Positions 36,701 through 49,900 of a stretch of DNA of 64,000 bases are shown piece after piece. A program made the position numbers and the translations under genes. Below the pieces are notes generated by a model. The model did no database searches, was not told the DNA's origin, and was given only the letters and a program-made list of their open reading frames with translations. The DNA is from Branchiostoma belcheri (taxonomy: Eukaryota > Chordata > Leptocardii > Amphioxiformes > Branchiostomatidae). Each line of letters opens with the position of its first letter. Within the stretch, counting starts at the first letter, position 1. The stretch is from positions 1,861,734 to 1,925,733 of the forward strand of contig NW_017803987.1 of NCBI RefSeq assembly GCF_001625305.1. Direction: 5' to 3'.

Positions 36701-39700
36701 ACCCATAGAGGTAGAATCAGAGCTGCCTATCATTGCTGTGAACGTCACACCTACAGCTATAAGGTTATTTGCAAAAAGGATGAAAGTAATTTCCTTGATC
36801 TTCTTTATTGTTCCGGCTTTTCAAGGCTTCTCTGGACTCTGTGTCAATTAACCAAGGGCACGGGATAACAACGAAAAGGCTAATTCGGGGCGTTCATAGA
36901 AGCTCACTATTACCTAATGCCCTAGGTAAACCCCATCTAAATCGTTTCCATATAGATTTTGGGGAGACATTTTGGAGTACTTTAATCCGAGGGGCTAAAC
37001 TAAAGTGCATCTGAAGATTGGGNNNNNNNNNNNNNNNNNNNNATGTGAGGTAAATTGGATTTGCCGGGAGGTCGTTGACAAAGCTCAAATGGAACTAAGC
37101 CCTGGATGAGGACTGTTTTGGTAATAGCGTCGCGACATTTTGCAGAGCAGCACACGCCGTGTTCTCCACACATTTGTCTCATGTGACGACGCAAGTTATG
37201 GCTTTCTTCAAGGCATCCAGTGCAGTTTTTAGGGCTTGGAAGCCAGATTTTTGAAAGTCAATATTCTAGTCACTTATCTACATACTAAGTTGAAACAACA
37301 CTAACCTAATGTATATCGACACTCATGGAACAAAATGCCAAAAATTCGGACGACAAACGGTTACTGGAAAGACCTGGGTTGATTTTTAGTGTACCACCCA
37401 GAAAATAAAGAACTCATCTTGGGGCGTTTTATCTATCTATCTATTTATTCATTTACTAGTTTGGCTGTTTAATCCTCACAACCAGGGCAGCCCGACTAGC
37501 CAGTGGTTATTACAAAAGCCTTGATCTGTTAACATGACATGACAAAACATTACAGCAACATATAAGGTGGCTTAACAATCTACAACTATTTCGTTATGTG
37601 TCGTAACTAAGTAAATTATTTGTAGCTTGAGGGTGCGTCACGTTGCCCTTGTCCTTTGTGCAATGCCTTGTATACTTCAATTCTGTATTTCGTTTCTCAA
37701 GCTTTGCTGTTAAAGTCCAGTAGTAATAGCAGCAGCATCCTTTTAGTTTTAACTCGATAATATGCCAGACTCGAAGATCAAGTGCAATACATCTAGATTA
37801 CGTTGGACGACAATTTTGTAAGATCATAGACCCTGACCGTGCAATCTATGACACTGTAGGCAAAGAATAGAGTTATTCGATATAACACACTGTCAATGTG
37901 ACTTACGTTGATACGTAAGGTAACAATTATTCAAGCAACTTGATAGTTTTTTAACGTTTCATAGGTAAAAAATCTATCCAGTTGCTTGAGTAACTGTTTC
38001 CTTGCGTATCTCATTAGCTGGATGTCTAACCTACATCGACGTTTTATTTCAAATCTTATTATCATTCATGGTACAACCATACAAAAAATAGTAGATTTAT
38101 AACCGTACATAAATATACATAAGAAAAAATATTTTCTAACGTGAAAGATGACCTAGATGACAATCATATAAAAATGACATTAATCGTTGTGCTCTTCTAT
38201 TTCTATAGTTTTATTCAACCTGTTCCTGAAAAGTGAAAAGTTTGGTTTAAGGTTTTTGGTGAAGCATGGATATATATATATACAGTCACACTTTGTTAGT
38301 ACACTTTCACATTGTATTCTTATTGCTAAGTACTGTATATTTATATCTATCGATGTGACTTACGTTTAGCTTGAGATCTCCTGTCTCAGGGTCCACATAG
38401 TTGCTGTACTGGTCGATCATGCACTGGGCTTTCTCATACCTCATATACTCACATCTTTCAATGTTTCGATATATCAGACTGTAAATGTGACTTACGTTAA
38501 TACACAGAGAAAAAGTTACACAAGTAATTGGATAGTTTGATAGCTTTAAAAATCTATCCAGTTGATTGAGAAACTGTTTCCTTGCGTATCTAATTACCTG
38601 GATGTCTAACCTACATAGCCGGTACTTACGTTTAGCTTGAGATCGCCTGTCTCAGGATCTATGTAGTTGCTGTACTGGTCGATCATGCACTGGGCTTTCT
38701 CTTTGAAGCTGTCGGTGATGTGCTGGTTCCACCAGTGCTCAAGATTACCGTTCTTGTCAAACTGACGTCCTGTATGCAGTTTAGAATATATTTACCTCCA
38801 TATACGGAATGAATTGAATTTCTAGCAGTAAGAATCAGTTGTCAACATATCTCCGGCTTTTGTTCTAAATGCTGATATTAACAACATCAATGTGATGAAA
38901 AATTGAAATCAAATGACAACATGTGGTCATAAGGCCAAAGGATTGTAGTTGCATTCAAGAGAATATGGATATAAGGTGATTTAATTAATACATGAACTGC
39001 AGCATCTAAACTCGCCTGTACAGCACACATAAAATACGTCAAATAGTGTTCTAGTGTTATTTTAGATTGACTTACCTGAATCGTCAAACCCGTGTGTGAT
39101 CTCGTGACCAATGACAGCACCAATACCTCCAAAATTCAAGTACCTAACATATTCAAAAACGTTTAGTCATCATTAAGCGTATGTAGTCAACTTGCAATGA
39201 CAAAATATGACTCCTTGCCAAATAATCTATTTTCTAAATAACAATCTAGATGCATATCCATATCCAAATGGGTAAAGGCACAATTACTACTCTCATATAC
39301 ATATCATATACCAATACACTAATACAACAACTAATTGATACATTTATGTCCAATCAATAAAGTATGTTTTACCCATACACCCATATGGCATATACATGCA
39401 TGTTAATGTATTTTTGACATACATGTATGTTTCGTATGTTATTCAAAACTAGTAACAGTTCATGCTAATTCCAACACTTACCAGGGGTAGTCTCCATCAT
39501 AGAACGGAGACCGCAAAATTCCTGCCGGAAAACCTGTGAGAATAAAGTGGTCGGCTTACGTATCGATTTTCTTTCCGCCCTTATCCTTAGCTAAACTCTT
39601 CTTACTCTTCCTCTGTTACTTCCCCCGAGCATGATTCTGATACGCATCGACATGATCAGACTTCCATGTACATTTAGGAAGGTCTAGGTCAGAGCGTCCG

Positions 39701-42700
39701 TTGTTTAGTACTAGATGAGTTGTCTGGCAGTCAGGCTCCCCATTCTTCATACTATCATATCATCATATAATATAGTAGGTTACATCATATAATATAGTGG
39801 TTTATTGTCAACTTTGGAATTGTCCACAGTTTGCAGCCACATGTGTGGCTGAATTGATGTAAGGACATCACAACAATATAGTAGACGTTCAGAAATACAG
39901 CTTACTAACACAATACACATTAACATAACACAGTATTAGATTATGTGAAATAAGACAGTATTAGATCTTGTTTAAAACGCTTAAAATTTGAATCGATTAA
40001 AAAAGTCAATATCAATGTCAATATTATTCGTCCAGAGATGGACTGTTGAGTATGATTGAAGAAATTCTACTTTTTCTACTGTTACATCATGGTGTTCTAT
40101 ATGGTGCCATAATATGGTGCCTGAAATAAAGAAATAAAGAAAATATGTGCACCCCGTCTGGGCTATTCTATTTGAGATAATGGTACAGATATGATGCACA
40201 TTTGGAGTGAATGACAATAGCAAAAAAATGTCTTCTAATGTGTAAATTTTGGCGCAAAAATGCTACATCACGTAGTTTAACGTAAATAAAATACCAGCGA
40301 TTGAGACATACTTATAGAATTTCCTGATGGAGAGTAGAATGCATTCACAACAGTCGGGACCGTTATCCACCTATAGATGTAAACAATAAATGATTACAAT
40401 AACAACGTAATAAGAACAAAAATGACTGAACAAAAATTTCTGTTGCAGTGACTGTTCTTATCTGCCCTGGCTACATGTTAAAGAAAATTTACATAACTAT
40501 ACAAAAGATTTAAAATAATAAATCAACTTTAACTAATTTTTTCTCAATACGAAAGATGCAACAAACGGTAGAAATGTACACATACGTGTCTTTGTTGACC
40601 GGTTTCCTCAGGAAGCTGAAGGTATTGTTGGAAGTGGCCATCAGGTAGTGCACGTAGTTTTCAAAATACTCGTCTTCGTCGAATCGCAGCTTATAGAAAC
40701 AATATGGGATGAAAACACGGTAACTTAATTCTCAGATCATTTTGAACAACAAACTCTTCGAGTCAAGAGAAATTTAATCAGGTCTTCAATTGTCATCCTT
40801 AAGATTACTGCTTGCTTTGGGTATATGTCTCAGCCGGCAAGGGGTGTGTAACTATGTGTATCTGTATTCTGTATAGCCGGTATAACCGCTTTGGCGTATA
40901 ACACACCAGCTTCACAGGCACGCGCCGTGGCGGCAACTGGCTACATTACACCGAACGACTTGTAACACCTAACGTGTATACTACCTATCACTTTTGATTC
41001 CTTAGCATTGCTGTATATTGCTCCACTTTCCTGAATATGACAGTTTTATTATGGGCCATTCTTTTTGGCTTCAGTGATCTCTGGTTGAGCTGCCAAAATA
41101 ACAGGGAATATATCAGTTCACTTAAATGCTTTCTTTCTGTTCCATCAAAATCAATCTACTTTTCACTGCTAAGCGGGTCGTTTTAGGGAATATATATTCT
41201 AAGACTGCACCCATTGGAGGTGTTTTGTCAAGTTCAATTGCACAGTGCCAATATCAATGTGTGCATTGGCGTGTATAGTTACTAAAAGGATGCAACAATG
41301 TACGTTCTTAATAACTCTTCGGAGATATTTTGCTGAGGTGGCAATACATAAATAGATGGATAGTTTGGTAGATAAGGAAATAAAAAGGATAGATACACTG
41401 TAGATAGATAGATAGATAGATAGCTAGATAGATAGATTGATTGATTGATTGATAGATTAATAGATAGATACATACACACATAGATACACAGAAAGATACA
41501 TACATACATGCATGCATACATACATATATAAACACATACATATACAGATTATAAGAAATTGTAATTGAGCAGTTATAGGTTTCATTCCTTCCAAATGATC
41601 TTTGAGAAAATAAGTGAGTGATTGACTGAACGAGAGAATGAGTGAGTGAGTGAGTGAGTGCGTTAGTGAGTGAGAGAGTGTGAATGAGAGAGTGAGTGAG
41701 TGAGTGAGAGATGGAAAAATGATGGAGATGGAGTTTTTTAAGAATTATATCTTACCATTTCATATTCCTGGTTCAGACGAGTCACATTGTCCATGATGTA
41801 ATCGTCATAGGCAACAAAACGTCTCATGGAATCCGCCTGTAAAGCATCGATATACTAGTTAACGTTACATCACGCATTTTACAGATGAAGCAAACATATA
41901 TGTATTATGTTAGGGTATCAACTATACATAAGTTATAGGGTAATAGCCTGCTTAGTAACAACAAAGTCCATTCTCTGATAGATACCTTACATATTACATA
42001 TTATTATTAAAACACCTGAATACCTGGGGGAGAAAGTCTGAACTTGTAATAATCAGTTTAAGCTCTAGCTCGCCCGAGATAATAACACATTAGTAGGATA
42101 TTGTGTAGTTTTTATGCATTTCTACACGGCCACAAGCTTGAAGTGAATAAATGACTAAAGAAGTAAAATGGTAACATTTGCCAAAAATACATACTATTTA
42201 CCTTCAACATTAAACTTAGTAGCAAAATACCGATCTGTTCATTCTTACTCATTGAGTTATGTAGCAAGTGGCAAGGCAGAGTCTGAGGGGCTGGTCTCCA
42301 TATTCATTTATATGGAGACCAGCCCCTCACACTCTGTCTTGCCACTTGCTACATAACTCAATGAGTAAGAATGAACAGATCGGTATGTTGAATGTTGAAG
42401 GTAACTATTATGTATTTTTGGCAAATGTTACCATTTTACTTGTTTAGTCATTTATTCACCTCACCACTTGCTACATAACGTAACCCAACACCACAGGGTG
42501 TCTGATACAGCACCGTGGTGACAACCGTTCGGTCCAAGTCATTGATCTTGTTTGCAGAGAAAGAAGAAGAAACATACCACAGACATTATGTCGTCCTTCT
42601 GCGAAGTTAAACATGAAGCTGACCTTTTCAGCGGCGACGACTTTGGTTTCCTCGTCCATCCAGTCATTTTCGTCCAGAAGTTCCAGGAAGGCGTCATGGA

Positions 42701-43944
42701 TATAGTCTATCATCACCTCCGCCTGTGTGGGGTCATTTATGAAGATTTACCACTTTTGTGGAAGGATTGACATAACAGGTGACTATCACTCTTCAGGATG
42801 TCAAACCTGAGACCAGGCTGTAAGCACTTACAATTGAAAGGGCCCCTACTCTTTTCAAGTAGTGTTTACACAAGGCGCACTCAGTTTGTGGCACCACCAC
42901 AAACTACCAGAATTAAAACAATCGTGGCTGACAGCTGTGTTTCCAGCTCTGGACAAAACACGCTAGACATCGTATGTCGGTGCTCATTTGTAATGAATTA
43001 GGGTTTATTCAACTTACTTTGTAAAGAAATGGCTATAAAATCGACCTTTTGCATTGTCCTAATGTTACATCATGCAGATTTAGGAACAAAAAAACACGAT
43101 ATTTGCTATCTTGTAATGTTCCTGCTTCATTAGTAATATCCTTTGTTCGTTCATGTGGCGTAAAGATAGAGTGTACCGAGAGGTCGCGGGTTCGAACACT
43201 GCAATGCCACTGATCTTGTGCCATTGGGAAAGACACTTTACACGCATTTTTTTACTACTTAGCTGAAGTGAAAATGAGTATGTCTGTTGTCCGTGCTTTC
43301 TTGACGGTATAAAAAAAATTGAATGTACTGTTGCCGTGTCTTGTTATAAATGTTGGAGAAAAAAAGCCAAATGTTTGTAGTGAGAAGATTTAAAACGTGA
43401 GAAATAAAAAAACGCACACCTTGTCCTTGCTACTTTCCTCGAAGTACCGCAGAAGGTACATCCGGCTGACAGCGGTACCCATAATGCTGTTGGTGCGCCC
43501 CACGCAGGTCGTCCATCTTGCCGACGGCTCGGTTCCGAACACGACTCGGTTAAACTCGTCCCTGATCGCCAAGAACTCGGAACCCATGTAAGACACCCGA
43601 TTGCGTACCATCCGCCAAATGATGTAATTAGCAACAGTCCTGGGAATATGGTACAGAGACATATTTTTTTAAAAATCAGAAGGAAGTTTAGAAAAATATT
43701 CAGTACAGCTTTCTGTGTGTAAGTCTGGGTGTTTTTACACGTTACGATCATTGTTTTTTCTTCAGAATATTACGTAGTTTTTTTTTTTCATTAGGGTATT
43801 CAACTATGGTGTTAGCATTATTCTACTGTAGTACAGTACCATGGCAAGCGGCTAGGGAGCCAAAACTCATTTTGAGGTGTTAAGAAGACCTAATCACCTA
43901 CAAAATATTGACAATACACCAATACATGTTAAACATCATCTTTA

Positions 43945-43986
<42 letters not shown>

Positions 43987-46900
43987 CAAACAAACACACA
44001 TATACAAACATACATAAGGGAGAAGAGTTGCTGTTACAGTTCTACTGGGTAACCCGTAACCCAGGTGAGTGGTCATACCATTCAGGTGGTAGCACCATTC
44101 ACCTTGAAGTGGCCTAACGGCGACCACTAATTAAAAAAATTACCTAATTACAAAATTACATAATTACTAGTCCTACTTGTTGTCAGTCTGTTGTAGGAGC
44201 GGTCCGAGAGACATCAGGTACTCAGGCGCGTACACCAGGATCTCCTCAGTCGCTGTGATCTCCTCCCCAACCGCCTCCCCGACAACACGGTTGACGAATT
44301 CCACCCATGGGAACTGTTCAAATAAAATAAAAGCCTCCAGTTTAAACTCTAAACATTTAACTACCAACACAGATGAACATTCATGATAGCCTCCAGTTTA
44401 ATTCTGGAATTCCAGTTTTATTCCTAATTCCCATATCCTAGAAACCTTATATCTAGATGGGCTGATATAATTGTAAACTAATAAAAATGATGGATGAAAT
44501 ATGTATATGTAGTGGTCATCGACGACCCCATGGAGATTAACACCATTCTGCAGAATTCTTCCCATAATTCTGGCTCCAGTACCCAAAATCTCTGCAGAAT
44601 TCTGGCTCTAGTTCAGAATTCTGCATACAAGTTGTCTTGCGTATACCAACCTCTGTCTTGTTTTTCAAAGTAAGGAAAGAACGGTCTTTGCCTCAAGAAC
44701 ACTGCAAAACTCCAATTTGGAACTTGAACGAACTGTTACATTTTCCAGTTGAACCCGATCAAAGACACATTAGGGAAAGTCTTACTACAAAATGTCGCCG
44801 CCGGATGGCATTTAAGTTCCGTTCGACCATGAAAACCGAACCGTAATTGCTCAGTACCCTTTCAGATACATTCGATTCACACCACATCGATTTTGCAAGC
44901 AGTCGAACTGGAATTCCGTAACATTGTGATTCATTTCATACATGCAGTATCACAAAAGATCAATTATAACATCTCATATAATATATAAGGCATTTTGTCG
45001 TTGTCATTCTGTACTTAACCTGCCACTGACATACAATTTCATGGTTTATGGCTGTAATGATTCAATGACATTGAAATAAGAGTTTGGCCACAGTAAGTAA
45101 TTTTTATGGATGACATCAGCGCGGGCACTAATTTCAGCTGATTTTGGAAAAAAATTGTTGCCCTCTGACTGTTCAACATACCAAAAATGGGCAGAGATAT
45201 CATAACGTCATTACGGATATTATAAAATCATTACTTTCATAATGATTTGTACCAACACAGATGAACTTTCATGCTAAGTCATTACTACCTACGTCAAAAT
45301 ATCCTGACATGTCAGCTAACGTCATCTTGTGGTAGAGTGCTTCCGGGTCACGTCGCTCGCTTGGAGGGGTCAATATCTGAGGCAAGGTAAGACAATAAGT
45401 ACAAAGAACAGATGTTACAGACTAACTTGTAGTTTAAGAAAATATCGATAGGAGTCACTCTTGAGCATGCTTTAAGTATCGAGTGTCTAACCCAACTTCT
45501 CATGTCCTGATTGACAAGAAAATATATCTATAATATATATAGTCATTATATTATAAAGCACAGTCATATATCATACATTACATGTATATCATACATTGCA
45601 GTTATATATCACGAATTACATCATAAATCAGTTATCACATCCTAAATTATGTTATAAAGCAAAGTCATCCTTATTATTATATCATTTAGCACGTTACCGA
45701 CCTCAGCTAGCTTTATTTCAAAGTCCAACATGTCCTGCATTTGCTGCAGCGCCACTGTGCGATTTCCATCTTGTCGCAGTTTCGCTGCAATGTTTACTGA
45801 ATAGTTTAGGTATGCCTGTCGAATCTGTGTGAAAAAAAGAAACGAAAAGAGACCAAACTTCATCCACAAGATAACAGTTACTCAAGCAACTGGATAGATT
45901 TTGAAGCATAAGAATCCTCTTGTATGTTTTACATCACCACACACACACATATGGCCTAACATTACTTACTATAACATTTGCATTAACAGTTAATTAACGT
46001 CAGTAATGGTATTTGCTGATGCGTTTTAAGTTTTCATCTTACCCCTTCATAGCTGTCTGAAAGGTAATAGACTTCACTTGAAAGCCCAAGGCCCGCCTGG
46101 TCAAACTGAAAACAATAGATAAACGTTAACCGTGGTATGAGGTAGCCATTCAATCATTAGTCCATATTGATTCGTTATTAAAAATCTCATTCGTAATACA
46201 TGAAGTTAGCATGACCCTTGAATTAAATGTTCATTTACAGATTTCACCATTTCTTGCTTTGCCTTCTTTGATAGAAATTCTGCATGGGATATAAGACATC
46301 AAAAGAAAGACAACTTCTGTTTATTGTACTGTACAAACAGTAAATGAAACTCCGGATAAAACTAAAAAGGTAGCACTTATAAAGCAAATGCATAATGTTT
46401 ACCTTCGCATATGGTCTGCTCAAATTTGTTAATTCTTACTCAAATACATTCATATATATATGTATGGTCAGACATGAGGCTAAATCCCTCCTGCTATAAA
46501 ATTTCAACATGATGTAACCCAACACTAGTTACCATGGTGACAGACGTCTGGTCCAGGGCATTGACCTTATGTGTTTGGAACGGAGAAGAAAACAATATGA
46601 TTTCCTTCGGTAAACATAACTAACGGTCTAAAGCAAACTTACCGCAAGGATGTAATTGGAAGAACTCTTATCGTCTCTTGTGAGGTACATGCTGAACAAC
46701 AGGCTGTTACCGCGCATGCGCAACTTGACCAGAGTGTCCAAAAGGTCCCAACTGTCGTCTGACCAATCGTCGTCCAGCACGGGCCAACCGTTCAGCTCCT
46801 GGAGTAGGTCAAGCAGTGGCTGGGCACCTTTCAAGTCCAAGGTTACTGCAACGTAAAATGCAGCCAATCTATATGAGATGTATAATTCGTTACACCCCTG

Positions 46901-49900
46901 AGACGTCGCCAAAAATACATCGCCTTGCCGATAAAAAGCTCCTTAAAAATCACAACTGAACCGCTAGGGGCGCTATTACACCTGGCTACTAAGTTACTTC
47001 TTTTTTTTTTACTTGTGGTTAGAGTGTGTAGCACCACCAAGCCTAATCTGCATTACAAAATACCTAATTTGCATGTTCGTGACACTTGGATCGTACCCTT
47101 ACCAAATTCTGACTAAATAGTAGTTTGGTAGTGACGTAGAGAAACTTGCCTTCGTTGAGACAGGACTTGTAGAATGCCCTTGCCTTCTGTATGGCTTCTA
47201 CATCTGACTCGAAGTTTGTAGCTTCCAGGAGACCTGAGGAGTCATAATGTCATCAACTACTGATCTGTGCACCATATCAATGCAATGACAAAGCCACAGA
47301 ATACAATATTAATGGGAGACCCACGTATACAAAAAGGATTCTAGAATCCTGGCTAGATCGTCTAAGGTGACAGGTAGCCAGGAGTAAACTACGCAGTGTG
47401 GTATAAAAATAGACTGTATGCTCTGGATTGTAAAGTTTTTTCCTGTTCGTGTATAAATGCGCCACTTTACGCAACTGTGTTCCAGAGTGAGTATTGTGTA
47501 GTTCAGTTGACCTCCGCAGCAGATCAAAATGTTTTTTTCATTTATTTTATAGATTTTACAGTAAATTTCATTTTTAAGAATATATGAACATGGAACATAC
47601 AAAAGTATGAAATTAAGGCATTTTTCTCCTGCGACATTATACATCCTTAGGAAGAATTTCCTAAAAAATACATGTTCTCATATTGATCGATCGGGAAAAT
47701 TAAAGAAAAAAAGCGGCCCCTTGTGGCTTCTACACAAAGTGCTTGGCCCTTACTTCTCATGGCGGAGACGATGAAAGCTGACGGTGCGCTGAAGGAACTG
47801 ACCCGCCCAGCCTCGGGCGGCAGCACGGTGTTCTTCAGCCAACCTCCGCACGCGTACTCGTAAAAATCTTCACATGGGTCAGCGTCCGTGTTCATGTTCT
47901 CAACCAATCGGGCGGCTTTGCACAAACAAAACAAACAAACAAATAAATAAATAAACACTCTTTTATATCTTGAAAGCTCATCTGTGTTGGTAGACATCAT
48001 TATGCCCTAAGTTTAATCTGTAATTTCCAACAGAAAGAATTGGCCTTACCAAAAGTTTCGACTGTACAACTCCAGTCTTTTTTTTTTATTCCAACATGTA
48101 ATCACCAGACGTGGTGACGACACACTCAAGTTTTTTCAACTTATATTAATGCCGCCACCAACACAAGGGACAAATCAAATACATGACAGGACAAACTCAT
48201 TTACACCTGAACTGAGTGAGGAAAGTCGTGTAAAGTGCCTTTCCCAAGGGCACAAGATCGGTGGCATGTCAGGACTCGAACCCGGGACTCTAAGTTCCGA
48301 GTCGCGTACTCTGCCACTACGCCACACGACCCCACCTCCAGTCTTTGTGAAGGAATGAGCAATCCACCGCTTCTTTGTGCTGGAAATTACAGTTCAAACT
48401 TACGGCATAAAACCCTTTCATGCACATGTCTTAATATGACCAAAACTTTTTTTCAAACCAGTTTCAAATATGTATGCAGAATTTTTACTGAAAAATTGTT
48501 AGCATCATCATTGTATTCAACACATGATAATTCAGTACATAGTACAGTGGATTCACAAAGCTTAAGCTTAAGCTATCAAACCGACATCTAAACGGGAACT
48601 ATGCAGCTCCAGATGTCTTACTGAGTGATAACTGATGTGTGCTAGATGTCAGTTAGTTTGAGGAATGAATCCACTCAACTATGATATTAATAACATTCTA
48701 CTATGATACTATGATAAAATGATATTTTTTAACTTAAGGTATGTTTAAAAAGCGCTGATCTACACAACCGTTGAAAATTTAAAAAAAAATTAATGCTGAC
48801 CAATGTGAACAAACAAAGGGAGTGAGCAAAAACTAGACATCTCTTAGCCATTATTTACTAAGAAAATAGCACACGTCGACGTGCACCGACTGTATCAGTC
48901 ATTTGGTCAATGGGGCGTGTTATTTCCTTTCTACAGAAGTATACAAATGTATGTTAAGAGTTAATATGAGGAGGCAAAGCATGAAGCTAGTTTAAACATT
49001 AAAATTGCATCTGAAAGCACGCACTGTTGTATTTGTCCCCTTACAGAACATATTGAATAATAGGTTTTTATGTCTGGATATGCTGCGGGCCTTAACTATG
49101 TGATCAACCTTGACTCTATACACAGCTATGATAAACGAGTATATATGTCCCACTAAGCGTATTCTTTAGAAACCCTTTGTTGGACTCAATCCTGAGCTGA
49201 CAGACACTTCACTTGAAATGCGTCACCTTACCTGTTCGCAAGCAGTTGGGCGTCATGCATACTTCAGGTTCTGAAAAGAACCAGGGCATAGAAATGTAGT
49301 TACAAAGGTGACGGGTCTTTCTTTTTCAATAAAGACATTAAATCACCCATGTGAGATCGTAAATAATCAGAAAGGTAAGCGAGCGTAAACGATACAAAGT
49401 CAGATTTCGAGAACAAGGGAATAGAATGCAGTGTTTTTTTTTAAATAATGACACTGGCGTAAGAATAACTTCTTTTTAATAACTCTGTCTATGTACCTGG
49501 TGTTGCCGGCGTCGGTGCGTTTGTTACAGGTTTGTAAGTCGGTGTTACTTGACCGATACCTAGTTGACAATATGGAAAACCTTTTAGTAATGAAGGTGCA
49601 GAAGTAACTTTTTCTTCAAGTATCGTAAAGAAAAAAATATATATAAAACATGTAAAACAAACAAATTTTTCTCTGAGGTGTAAGATGTTGTACTTTACCT
49701 GCAGATGATCCATTCGCAGCAATTGGTTCAGTTACAAACACCTTCCACACTAGCAAAAGAAAGGAAAACATCAAAGGCACAAAATCAAATAATCCAAGAC
49801 AGTGTCTATACGTAAAAAAAATCACAAATCAACATTTATCGTAAAACTTGATTGCCCAAAATTAAAGCAAAAAGAGCATAGATCGTATTAAATAAAATGC

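Larger units (their letters stand above)
35809..38629. other. Gene B intron 20 (2.8 kb) with assembly gap
   Basis: Contains a 20-N gap (37023-37042), an open frame at 36293-36679, the repeat block at 37905-38040 and the exon 20 fragment. Nothing else recognised. Confidence 0.6.

Noticed and set aside
41282..41541. Two minus frames rich in Tyr/Ile/Cys
   Set aside because: Made by GATA/CATA microsatellites.
43344..43751. 135-codon minus frame overlapping gene B exon 13
   Set aside because: Different frame from the M13 exon; the true frame gives [11 protein letters not shown] and continues the protein.
47647..48000. 117-codon minus frame
   Set aside because: It is exon 6 of gene B read through into both introns; only 47754-47915 is coding.
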